Position numbers and translations under genes: made by a program. A stretch of DNA of 64,000 nucleotides from Nereocystis luetkeana. Taxonomy: Eukaryota; Sar; Phaeophyceae; Laminariales; Laminariaceae. Where the stretch lies: the NCBI GenBank assembly GCA_031213475.1, contig JARUPZ010000034.1:5587680-5651679 (forward strand), written 5' to 3'. Below are positions 45,481-57,885 of this stretch, in pieces (position 1 is the first letter of the stretch; each line of letters begins with the position of its first letter). The notes beneath the pieces are model-generated. The model did not search any database, had not been told where the DNA came from, and saw nothing but the letters and a program-made list of their open reading frames with translations.

Positions 45481-47405
45481 AAAGGCGGGGGGGGGGGGGG
45501 GGGGGTACCTTCGGGAGCCATTTTTGGGCCGAAGATTTAGCTCTGAAGGGGCTCCTGGCCCGAAGAAAAGCCCGCTACATTTGCAAATCCCATCCCTTAC
45601 GGTAGTTTATTACTTAAGGCCAAGGAGGGTATTACTATCCACCACACCTATCCCCGGGAGTTTTCGGATGATTCCAATATCTACATGATATTTATTTCCG
45701 TATTTTCTATATATATAGTAAATCCCGCCGCTATTTGACACCCTTGTGAATGGACCTTCGGCTGCTATAGTTCGTATATTTATTTGCAGAGAGCAGCGGG
45801 TATATCAGCTTGGTCTTGCATCCACAGCAGCTTTTTTGTGGTTGCCTTCGTCAGATTGATGGCGCACGTTTTCTCGGCGACGGTCTCTGCGACACCTACC
45901 TCTCGGCTTCGAGGGGCGGCAGGCAGTGGTCACATTTAATTATTGGTGGAAAAGCTCCTTCCTGTGACACGGAAGAAGGAAAGGGAGACGAAAAACAACG
46001 CCCAACTTTTACGTTTGTATGCCACTACTTACTGCGGACAGCTAGCCACAGCTCCTCACAGGAAACCGCAACTGTGGGGCGCTCCTGATGGGGCGTGTGA
46101 GGGCGTCGGGTACGCCAGACAGCAGTCAGTCGCAGGCAGCCAACAATAATAGCGACTCACGAGGTGTTTACGTGAACTCCATCATCATCAGTCAAGCTGC
46201 AAGCCAGCAAGCAGCACAAAAAACTCCCCAAATAATATTATTGCTGAAATGCTTTCATTCGCCCGCCGGAGCGTAGCGCGATGAGTACATCACCGATCGA
46301 TGAAAAAAAAATGGTTTCTTTAAACGTTTGTTTGCTGTTCACCAGGCGGATGGTGTAAGGCTTCTCGAGGCGTAGTATCCGAAAGCCCGCGGGTCGAAAC
46401 ATGGAATTCTCGCGAGGGATGGTAAGTTATATACTACTGGTATAGTGAGAGTAAAAAAGGGGAATACTTTGTAATAATAACAAGGCTAGAAAGCTCTGAA
46501 TGTTTCTATATATATTTGCAGCGTTTTGTTTATAAGCTCGATTCCGAACCTTGTTTGCGAATAAATGCCATACCAGGTACTCTATTTCAGAGCAGTGGCC
46601 ATCTATGATTCTGCGGATAGTGAATCTTCTTAAGGCAGCCGTTTGCATTCTCTAGTTGGCTAATAATAATGCGTGCATCATATGCGACTCAACCAACCTA
46701 GAGTCTTCCCGAAAGCCACGTCATATATATCCCGAGCGAGCCGAATCAAGCTAGCATCTAAGGTGGCCGAATCAACCTATTAGTAGAGTCTTACCAAGCA
46801 CAGCACCCAAGCACTGATCACTGGCTTAGGTTCATCACAGTATGTATCCGAAAACTGATCACTGGCTTGGGGTTAGTGTTAGGGTTCGGGTCGGGAGGTC
46901 GGGTATAGGCGCCAAGCGCGAAACTTCCTCCAAAGTTCACTATCAGCAGGTGTTCACGCCTCCTATAATATTTCCAAGCCGTTTGCCTATAATATTTCCA
47001 AGCCGTTTGCGTACTTGCTCGAAACGCCTACGAGAGTCTACACTCAGCAACATATTTTTAGAGATCCTCCGTCCCCTTAAGTAGAGGCGTGAGTCACCAC
47101 CGATTGATTGTGTACGACTCGGAGCACACCCCATATAATATATGTGTTGTTGCATCAACTAACTGCCGCCACGGCAATAAAAACGTGCATACATATCCGG
47201 CACATACATGTATCGCTCGGCAGGTATAAAATGTTCGCATTGATTCATGTTTCAACACACACGCCCAACCAGCATGTAAGTAGGCGACGGTGGCAACGAG
47301 CGATGATGGTATATATATATATGATGACAATGGCGATGATCGATGTGTTGGTGAGCGCATAGAGACTATTTAGACTACGTAGTGTACGTGCGCACTACCA
47401 GGTAT

Positions 47406-47514
47406 TACTACGGGGGGCCATAGTAAATAGAACCAAATATTGTTAGTAAAAATAGCGAAATATATAGGGTTTTGTGTGTACCGTAGGTCCTATTTAATAT
47501 GGTCCCCCGTAATA
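47406..47514. mobile_element. Hairpin MITE family 1, copy 8
   Basis: CTACGGGGGGCCATAGTAAA at the left, GGTCCCCCGTAATA at the right, standard core. A TACCAGGTA word abuts its left end. Confidence 0.8.
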
Positions 47515-47779
47515 ATAGTTGCGTGCAAAATCTGTCGTTGTTCTGCTCCGGTTGACGCCGTGTGCCCTGCTGCGAGTGGTGGCGGATACACTCATTCCCG
47601 ACAACAACAAAAAAAAAGGGAAACAAACAAATATAGCTCGTAACGAGCAAGCGCAATAACAAAGGTCTCAGGGCGGCACATATTTAGATGGATAATGAAT
47701 TTAACACGTAATAGCTGGTACTATTCATACGCTCCAAGACGCCTCACGATAATATGATCACCGCCTGACATATGATATG

Positions 47780-48850
47780 TATCCTCGCACACACAATGAG
47801 GCAAAAAACTGGAGTTCCGTTACAACACGACACAATAAGGCAAAAATCTATGGTGGTAGATGGAGTTTTGGCTACGAGCGACAACACTGCAAGAAAACAG
47901 ACAAGCTCGGCATGCGGACAGAATGTGTTCACACCCAGTGGTCCTTTCCCTGAACAAACCCTCTCCATCCCCAGTGTTGAACGTTTGTCTGCGAACGTCT
48001 CCCATCGATCGATCCAGTGGTTCCCCAAATATAACACCGGTATAAGACATTTTGGCAAAACCTACGAAGGAAAATGTCCTTTTGCAAATACAATAATACG
48101 GCAAAAAACTGAAGTTCGCTATACGACAACACTGCAAAGAAACAGACAAGCTCGGCGTGCGGACAGATTGTTCACACCCTATGCTCCTTCCCCGAACGAG
48201 CCCCCCCATCCCCTCTGTTGATCGTTTTTATCATCAGCGAACGAACGCCTCACATCGATCCGTCCAGTGGTTCCCCAATAACAACCGGTATGAAACAGTG
48301 GCAAAACCTGCGCAGGAAGACACTGCACAAAACACAGACAAGCTCGGCATGCGGACAGATTGTTCACTCCCCGTGCTCTTCCCCCCATCCCCTCCGCTGA
48401 TCGCTTATTATTAACGAACGTCTCCCATCGATCCATCCAGTGGTTTTCCCCAATAAAAAAAGAAATAATAATTAAAAAACGGTATTTGACACTGCTGGCA
48501 AAATCTACGAAGAAAAAATATATTTTCAGCAATAATTCGTTTCAGCGCAGTTCCACTACATATGATATACATCACGATAATATGAACACCGCCTAACATA
48601 TTATGTGTATCCTCGCAAACACAATAGTAAGGCAGAAAACAGGAGTTCGCTACTGCAGTACGACAACACAGCAAAACAAAAAACAGACAAGCTCGGCATG
48701 CGGACTGATTGTTCACACCCAGTGCTACTTCCCCAAACAAACGCCCCCCATCCCCTGTGCTAATCGTTCATCAACGAACGTCCTCCCATCGATCCAGCGA
48801 TTCCCCCATCGATCCAGTGGTTCCCCAATCAATTGCCGGTATGAGACATT
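47780..48850 (+). repeat. Degenerate tandem array, about four units
   Basis: The block ACAGACAAGCTCGGCATGCG ... CCATCGATCCAGTGGTTCCC recurs, with the first word at 47899, 48144, 48336 and 48685. Spacing varies from 192 to 349 bp. Open frames across it are not conserved between units. Confidence 0.75.
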
Positions 48851-49553
48851 GGCAAGACCTACCAAGGGAAATGGCCTCCTCGCAATCCATTCTAGCGCAG
48901 TTCCACTACATACGTACAGTAAATCCGGACCGCTGCTGGCTGTATTCCTAAACATTACACCACAGACCATGCCCCCGAGGAGGGTTCGTCTCCCGGCCGT
49001 GCAGAACCAGCCGAACATTGCGAAAATGAGCGGGAAGTCGTGGAGGTAAAACAGGATGCTAGCTACAAGCACATACACATAACTACGACCACACAACAGC
49101 AGTATACCTAGAACACGACCACACATACTTCAAACATCCATGAAAACATAGACTAGAGGTGCCCTAACTACAAAAAGGGGATATATTACCCGGTAACTAC
49201 CGCGTGATTTATATTACCGGGTGGTTACCGGGTCGTTCCTCGGTTTAGGCGCTCCAACGCAGTCAGAAACTGTAGGCCAAAATGTGCTGCATATCCCCTA
49301 TGAACTATCCTGGCACGCGTTAAGGGTTGCGCTAAGCTTACCCCCAAATCTGCAAACTTTACCGATGTGCCACTAATTTCACTACACGAACACCAGACCT
49401 CCTGCACAAAAAACTACCATCTCTCTGCTATCTCTCGCAGAGTGTTGTGGTTCGCTCGCAGAGTTTTGAGCTTAGCCTCGCGAGTGGCCGACTGTCTTTG
49501 CTTCGGGGCAATCGCTGAGCTACATATGATGTATCTCCCTTTCCTCGCTGCCA

Positions 49554-49618
49554 CTAAGGGCAGGGGACGCAATCCGTGCAGTCGCCGCAGGCGCGGCAGA
49601 TCTGACCCAGGCCAAAGT
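49554..49618 (-). CDS. Paralogue D exon 5: terminal 65-nt exon
   Basis: After an acceptor reading TTCCACAG it encodes FGLGQICRACGDC and TDCVPCP, then TAG. Length and ending match paralogues B and C. Confidence 0.84.
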
Positions 49619-52600
49619 CTGTGGAAGCAAGAGAGCCGTATGTATGTGTATAAAGCAGAGCATCATGGGCAACGTGGAGCGGGTTTAGGTCGGAAGGCAT
49701 GGGAAAATAAACAGACTTACTTGCTGTACTTTTGTTTTCCTCGACGACTGATGCTGGTGCAAAGACGGCGCATGCACAGGAGGTCTTCAACCCCTTTTTT
49801 ACCTCGCTCGTCTTCTTTGGGACAACTTCGGTAGTACTGACGATAATAATTGGTGTGGGATAATTTTTAGACTATCTATGACATCCTGGTACACTGCATT
49901 TGGCCCCAAGAAACGGCACACTCTATCCACGTTATTTTGTCGCCAACAAAAAGGGTCGCTCTAAAAGGCGCGCGAGGGGAAACGGGATCCTTGCGTACGA
50001 GTACGGTACTGAATAAACTGGACCGTTACTATTTTCTAAGCCACCGCAAGAACCACTAGTTAGTTTTCTTGAGCGCGTATACCGATGTTAACTTCGAGGT
50101 CGGAACGCTTCGTATCCCTTGCTAGGCTTGCCTTTTGAGCAGGTGTTCTTTGGGACTCACGGGTGTATGTGTGATGTTTGCTTAGAGATAGAAGAGAAAC
50201 AGCTTGGCTGCTTTCGTGCACGATCGAGACTGAGAGCAAGGCTCTCGTGCCTCGCTGGGAAAAGCCCTGGTTTCCCATCTAAGATACGCCTCCTAGCCAC
50301 TACAACTACAATCAATCCCAAATGCAATCCCAATACCTGATCCCAGGTAATCACCGGTCTTTGAGCCTCATTCAAAGCAGTTCAATAGCACCAGCCCACT
50401 CTGATGAGCCGTATATATATGCAGAATAATTAATTATGAGAAATTCATGGTAACCCCGATATCACGACCTGGAACATGAGTCGAAGACGCGGCTCCACAA
50501 AACCCACTCCCCCACCTCTGAGCGGCAAGGTTACGAAGCCGATAAGATACGCCCACAAAAAAGAAACAACGGAAGGCCTAGTCTTATGGGACAGGAATAA
50601 ATCATCAACGAAAGCCATCGCCATGCCACCCGAAAGGGGCAGGGCGAAAAAATACCGAAATGAGTTAGCATTGTATTTCTAGCAATACTTTTTTCGCGCC
50701 GCGGCGAGAACAATGTGTCGTACATGCTCCATTTTTCAGCTTGAATCGGGTTAATGGCGCACCCTGCCTCATATAAGAGGGAAGTACGATGCATGCTACC
50801 ATCGTCATATTTTCTGAGACTCCTCATTCCACACCCCACGCCGACGAAAGCGCAATCCGAAAAACACAATGCCATGTCTTATTATATATAACAAGTAACT
50901 ACAGTATAGAAAAACAGGGTAAAACTCAAAAGGATATGGACTGATACTGTAGTTCCTCAGTTAGTTGAGGAGCATATTTTGAAGTCATAGATAGTTTGGC
51001 CAAAAAGTGCTACGACCCTTATCGTAGCAAGCGTTCCTAAGGGCCCAACCTAATCTTGGATTCACACATTATTAGTGTTATTACTGTTATTATTAATATT
51101 ATTATTTCTCTTGCCATCCGACAATCAATGTGCAGCATGATCTTCAACATGGATCACTCATAACTTTCCCGAAAGAAGAAAACCTCGGAAACAAAAGGAA
51201 ACCCATGCACCAAGTCTACCTCCCATATTATCATTATTATTATTTCGGTTGGCATATTTTACAGGTTTGCAGCACTCCTTCCAAACACACCATCCACCTA
51301 CAGAAGGGTGACTACCGTAGAATCCAATGACGACATAAAGCAAGGGAGGTGCTATGTATCAACCATATCGTGTTAGTGATATTTTTTTAAATAGTAGGAG
51401 TGTCGCGTATGATATCCGACTGGCTGATGGGGCACACAGAACGCAATCCGCACAACAACTTCGACCACATTCGCATGTACATATATATATATATATTATA
51501 CTGTCTACACGAAGCGTCGCTGCGATGCGATGGGAGTTGCACACTATGGCCAAAAGCATTTCTGGTCGACGGAGCCCCTTAAGGGTACTGAAGAACTACG
51601 TAAGGCACCCATTACTGTTAGCATACAACTGCGACACAGTTTTACACAATTACTACTAATAATAACAGTCGTGACATACCTAGGCCACGGGATTACTCCA
51701 GCGGGGTACCCAGTTTAAGAGCACCCCGTGACAAGCCAACGAACGTGGTCGTATCTCTAGTATGGTCTTATATTTTACTACTGGCCATAGTAATTTCAAG
51801 GTGTTTTATCTCGTGGGGACAAGCCGCTTCACCCGTGGTCTTGTTGTCCGCAAGCTCTTAAAACGGATGGTCTTAAAGTGGGTTCTCCACTGCGTATAGT
51901 CGGCGTAACTTTCACTCTTAGGCATAATATATGCAGTATAACAGTGCTTGGGTGCGGTGTAAAGATTCTCAAGAGCCCTAGGGAAAAAGGTAGGCGCAAC
52001 CCTGCCGCATCACGCCCCACACGTATCGGCAGTGAAATCATTTCTCCAGGCACGACTCACAGTTGCAGTGGAGGTGGTCAGAACCGCTATCCAGGCACGT
52101 CGGGTCGCAGACGATCTTCTTGCCCCCGTTGTCGTAGGTAGCCAGCGCAACCCTTTGGCAAGCGGAGATATCCACGCAGCGAGAGCAGTCATACGCATCT
52201 GCATCATCGTTACCGTCACCGCCGCCACCACCACCACCATCATCACCACCACCATCTGCGCTATCATCGTCCGCGCTATCACTGCTCGCGCTATCATTAT
52301 CCGTGCTATCACTATCAGTGCTATCACCAACCGCGCTGTCGTCATCCTTGCTACCGTCATCCTTGCTACCATCGTCCTTGCTACCATCGTCCTTGCTACC
52401 ATCGTCCTTGCTGCCGTCATCCTTGCTATCATCATCCTCGCTGCCGTCATCCTTGCTACTATCATCCTTGCTACCGTCACCCTTGCTACCATCATCTTCG
52501 CTGCCGTCATCCTTGCTACTATCATCCTTGCTACCATCATCCTTGCTACCATCATCCTTGCTACCATCATCCTTGCTACCATCATCCTTGCTACCATCAT

Positions 52601-55600
52601 CCCTGCTACCATCATCCTTGCTACCGTCATCCTTGCTACCATCATCCTTGCTACCACCATCCTTGCTACCGTCATCCTTGCTACTATCATCCTTGCTACC
52701 ATCGTCCTTGCTACCATCATCCTTGTCACCATCATCCTTGCTACCATCGTCCTTACTATCACCGTCTGCGCTACCCCCACTCGTGGTATTATAGTCATCC
52801 TTACTACCACCGTCCCTGCTATCACCATTCATGGTATCATCATCCGCGCTATCAATATCCGTGCTGGTCAGAATAGACCCAATCTGCTCGGGTACCACGA
52901 CAGGTGCCGCGGTGCGAGAAGTAGCATCGTAAAAGGTAGGCTCGCTGACGGTGGCCTCGGTAAGCTCCGGTGTCGGGGCAGGCGTCTCTTCTTGGGCGGG
53001 GCAGGGGACGCAGGAGGTACATTCACCGCAGCCTCGACAGATTTTTCCCAGGCCAAAGTCTGTCGCATGACGGGTATAGTAGAGTTTATAACAGGGTGGT
53101 ATGGTCGGCGAAGAGGAAGTCGGGAAAAAGGCAAGCGAGAAGCAGAGTTAAGGTTACTCGAGCGCGATCCTTGTGCAGACGATGGATGGGAGGGGGGTTG
53201 CGCTTCGAGCCGTAATAGTATGAGGCATGCTGAGTTGGGGAGGGCAAACAATTTTATCGGGGCTCATCACGTAGAGGCGCATGCACGCCGGGGTGGCACC
53301 TGCCCGGCACATGTTTTGAAGGTCTCTCACTTAAGCAGGATCTACATTAAACATTTTGCGGATCCAGCAACCCACTTTCAGCACAGTTGTAGGCTAAGCC
53401 TGATGAAAATTCCCATGGGTTAGGTCTCACACCTCGGCCAGATTATCGGTTTCCGCTTGACGGTCTAGATCTTTCACGGTGAGTGTATCCCTAATCTGCT
53501 AGATCTAGCTAGCTCATGTTGACGGGTGGGAGCCGAACAAATCGGTACTGTAAATAGGTACCTGGTATGATCTACTCCCGTAGGACAAATTTTCTGCGTC
53601 GGATCTGTACTGCACAGATCCTGCATAACCATCATAACGGCAGGTAGGTGAGGATTTACAGCACATGCCAGGATCTAGATGGCCTAGAGCGTGACCTGCT
53701 TGGCATGTGTACCACCGTAAAATCTTGTCTGTACACCGGATCCACCTGACAGCACAGGCAATCGAATAAGAAACAGAAAAGCTGGCTCAAGCTGGATTCC
53801 TTATTTGAGAACGGGTGCTTTCCACAGCTGTACACCACCTTCAGTAAAACGACTCCCGAATTTCCTATTGTCCTGAAAATCCCAGCCTGCCTTTTCTCAC
53901 TGCTCGTTTGCGTAGGAGGCGTTCTGTACTGGTGCATGGTATCTTGGGCAGCTCCTCAGTTGAGGAGCTTCGCAATCGAGGGATGCTTAGGCTCAAACAT
54001 TCATCAACCCCGTTTCCTTCAGTAACACGGGCCATGCCGAGAATGAGGAGCGCTATGTCTGGCCCAGTGACAGATGATCATTATCTAACTTGGACGCGCG
54101 CAACCATACAAGCGAATCGCAAAGGATGGGCATCACACATATATATCGCAAGTGAAACTGCATATTAAAAAAAGGCTTGCACTGCGATTGGTCCTTTCTT
54201 GTATTGTGTAATAATAGGTTACGAGCCCCGTCATCATAAAAAAAGGCTTGCACTGCGATTGGTCCTTTCTTGTATTGTGTAATAATAGGTTACGAGCCCC
54301 GTCATCTAGGAAAAACTGGGCTCCAACGTGTACTACCAGGTAGAGTATACTGTACAGTACACCCCCTTTACCGTATCATGACTGGAACCGCGAGTAGCAG
54401 GGGCTGCGGGTTCACGGCAAGCTCTGCTCGGGCACGCGCTCATGGCATACCAAAGCACGGGTCGCTCGGATTGATACGCGTAACACCCGACTGGAGTTAC
54501 ACCTAATCTCGCTATCCCCACCAACTCGACTCTGAGCGTACTTTTCTAAGGTTGTAAGTCTTGCAGTTAGAGGGATCGTGATCGGAAGCCGTATCAAGAG
54601 CACGTAGATACAAATGTGTACCGTATTGCTTTGTAGAATCAAAAATAGATCTGGTAGTATTGTTCGTAGGGTAGTCTTCCCTTCCAGAATGTGTTGGAGC
54701 CTGTCGCGTCACTACGGACTATAGTTTCGGCGATAAAGTTACTGTGATAACAAGAACACCAACGCACATGCTCCTCAGGTTCAGTTTTGTTTTTGTCACA
54801 GTGGATGAGAGACGATATCGGGAAAATATACATAAAATACACATACACAAATTCAGGGCCTGTAGGCTTCAGCTAGTGCGATCAAAAGGTCTATCATGAT
54901 CACATACATACACATGCGTGCTCTGCATGTTGGAAACTTACAGTTGCAGTCGGTGTGATCAGAAACGTTGTCCACGCACGTCGGATCGCAGACGATTCGC
55001 TTGCCCCCGGTGTCGTACATGGCCAGCACGTCCCGCTGGTCGAGCAACAGGTCGAAGCAGACATCACAAGTGTACACGGGTGCAATCTGGAGCTCTCGGG
55101 AGACACCGGCGGTGGTAGCGGCCGCCTCAAGCACACCACTGCTACTGGTACGGTTGTCGTCGTCGCATTCAAGCGTAGAGGCCAGGGAGGTCGTCAACCG
55201 GGACATGTCGGGAGAGTTCCCCTCGTTGTCTGAATACTCCACGTAGGTTACTAAATTGGTGCCCACGGCGACGCCGGCAGTGTCCAGCGCGACGGCAAAC
55301 TCGCTGGGGTTGGACTCCAGGGTTTCCACATAGAAGGTGGCTGTATTTGCGCCGGGGGCTGTTTCGCCCGGGTAGGCGATAGAAGTAATCGGGGCAGTGA
55401 ACCCGACGGTGATCAAGACGCCAGTGGCAGGGCAAGGCACGACGGACCCTCCTAGATGGACGGGCGTGGAGCAGGCGTTATGGGTGCGGGCGGCGGTGGC
55501 GGTCAGTCGGAGTGGTACGCATAGGACACAATCAGCACCGTGCACCTGCATTTGTCTCCTGCCATGGCCCCATTGTTTTTCTCCCAAGACTTCTAGCATG

Positions 55601-57850
55601 AATGTGGAACTCTATACCACTTCACAGGTACCCGACTTCGATGAAAACAATGCGCGCGCAAGGTATACACGCGCGCAACACAATATCATGGGCCTTAGAC
55701 ATAGCTCGAATCAAAGAGTAAATACCAACATATATATATTGACATTGTAAATACGTATATATATATATATATATATTGATGGGTAGCTCACCAGTCGAGT
55801 ATTCATAGGTTAAGAGCCCCGTCAGTCCGGGCCCTAAAGAACCCCCCCCTCACCCTACCGTGGCATTCGCCTTCTACATACAGTGTATAGTATGCTGCAA
55901 CAAGCGATACCACACTTATTTCGTCGGGGCTTCGGAGGGGGGGGGGGGATAGGAAGACAAAATGATTATGGTTACAGCGTTTCAGCCCCACGAAGCAGCC
56001 CGGACAGATGAGATGGGATGGGATGGGATGTGATGGGATGGAATGGGATGTGATGGAATGGGATGGGATGGGATGGGATGGGATGGGATGGGATGGGATG
56101 GGATGGGATGGGATGGGATGGGATGGGATGGGATGAGATGGGATGGGATGGGATGGGATGGGATGGGATGGGATGGGATGGGATGGGATGGGATGGGATG
56201 GGATGGGATGGGATGGGATGGGATGGGATGGGATGGGATGGGATGGGATGGGATGGGATGGGATGGGATGGGATGGGATGGGATGGGATGGGATGGGATG
56301 GAATCGGACGGGATGGGATGGGATGGGATCGGATGGGGTGGGATGGGATGGGATGGGATGGGATGGGAGGGGATGGGATGGGATGGGATGGAATCGGACG
56401 GGATGGGATGGGATGGGATGGGATGGGATGGGATGCAGGATGGGATGGGATGGGATGGGATGGGATGGGATGGGATGGGATGGGATGGGATGGGATGGGA
56501 TGGGACGGCATGGTATGGGATGGGATGGGATGGAATCGGACGGGATGGGATGGGATGGAATCGGATGGGGTGGGATGGGATGGGATGGGATGGGATGGGA
56601 TGGGATGATATGGGACGGTATAGGATGGGATCGGATCGGATCGGACAGAATGGGACGGGACAGGATGGGACGGGACGAGATGGGATATGAGGGGATGGGA
56701 TGGAATGTGTGCTCGAAGTAAAATATAAGAGGCTGACATAGGGCTGTAGGGCACGCACGCAGAACAGCGATGCTCACACTGTTGTATCTTACCTGCTACG
56801 ATACATAAATAGCCCAAGACGCTTGGATAAATCGCAATCGTTTCGCTTCTGAGTCGCCATAAATCAGCTCCAAAATGGTTAAGAAACTCCATATTTTCGG
56901 CCATGTCCATTTGTTGTGCTAGGCAGTGTGTGTCCTACGTTACATCCAATGCGAACTCGTGAATTTTTATTTTTCATCCAAAAGACGAGCCACAATCAGT
57001 ACTTAAGTAACTTCCAAAACTAAAGGATGATGTCGCTTTCCCTATGTGGCGTTCGCCACGGACTGGATGGTGTAATGGTTGGTCTGGGTGTTGCAGGGGC
57101 AACGGAGGGGGGCTGGTTCGTCCGTGGCTGGGTCACCCATTATTTATTCGCGTATTACAGTAGCTTTCAGGTTATACAATTCCGAAACGTGATACATCTT
57201 GGGAGTGAATATTTACAGAGGGTTTGTGTTCGGCACCTAAAAATGTCGACCCCCCTATCCGAGCGCCGAACCCGATATCAGCGATTTGTGCTAGGACGCG
57301 ATTGAGCCGCTTCTAATACGCAATGCCTCTTAGCCAACCATAGTGCGCAAGCGGCTACTTTGCTAAGATATATACGAAGTATACTATCAACTTGCAACTG
57401 CTACTGAAAATTCCATCAAATAAAATGTAGAAGGGCATCATGCATTGTCGCATTTACTCCTCCCCCCCCCTCGTCAATAGAGAGTAGAACTCACATAGAG
57501 GGAGAATGTGAAATATACAATGGGGAATGGGGTGTGTTAGAAGAGATGAGGGGGAAAGACGAATATTTGTGACATGGAGGAGTTTGGTACACTATATATG
57601 TATATTTATCATTGAAAACACGAAACAACGCATTGAGCGCCCAAATGTCAGAAGTGTCTCTATTATTAGGAGTAGGAGCGGTGCTCCGTCTCGAAAGGGA
57701 TGCGTGGTCAATGATCGAATGACCAAGGCAAACAACAAATAAATGAGTACGCTCCCTCTCCTCCCTCGCCTCGAAAGGGATGTGTGGTCAATGGTCAAAT
57801 GGATAATAAGGCAAGCAACAAATGAGTACCCCACCCGCCTCCACCCCCGG

Positions 57851-57885
<35 letters not shown>

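Larger units (their letters stand above)
43974..47400. other. Intergenic region between convergent paralogues C and D
   Basis: Holds G runs (44239-44253, 45487-45506), an old SINE copy, TA-rich DNA and a 24-bp duplication near 46968-47015 (TATAATATTTCCAAGCCGTT). Nothing recognised as coding. Confidence 0.5.

Noticed and set aside
46335-46410. tRNA-like GGATGGTGTAAGG with GGGTCGAAAC
   Set aside because: The B box is poor and no cloverleaf forms; at most a decayed SINE head.
52010-52828. Plus-strand frames rich in Ile/Thr/Leu and minus-strand frames rich in Met/Val/Ala over the 15-bp repeat
   Set aside because: They are shadows of the SKDDG-coding repeat, whose frame joins the conserved cysteine module.
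55757-55800. 42-nt minus-strand candidate exon with good borders (55789-55830 area)
   Set aside because: Length does not give the needed phase and it is unlike the paralogous micro-exons; the 61-nt exon at 57935 fits.
56791-56850. Minus-strand candidate micro-exon ending GTAGCAG before GTAAGA
   Set aside because: No acceptor gives 61 nt and the residues do not resemble the paralogues.
55803-56910. Several long frames (up to 324 codons) rich in His-Pro-Ile-Pro-Ser or Gly-Met-Gly-Trp-Asp
   Set aside because: A stop-free pentanucleotide repeat is open in every frame; there is no other coding evidence.
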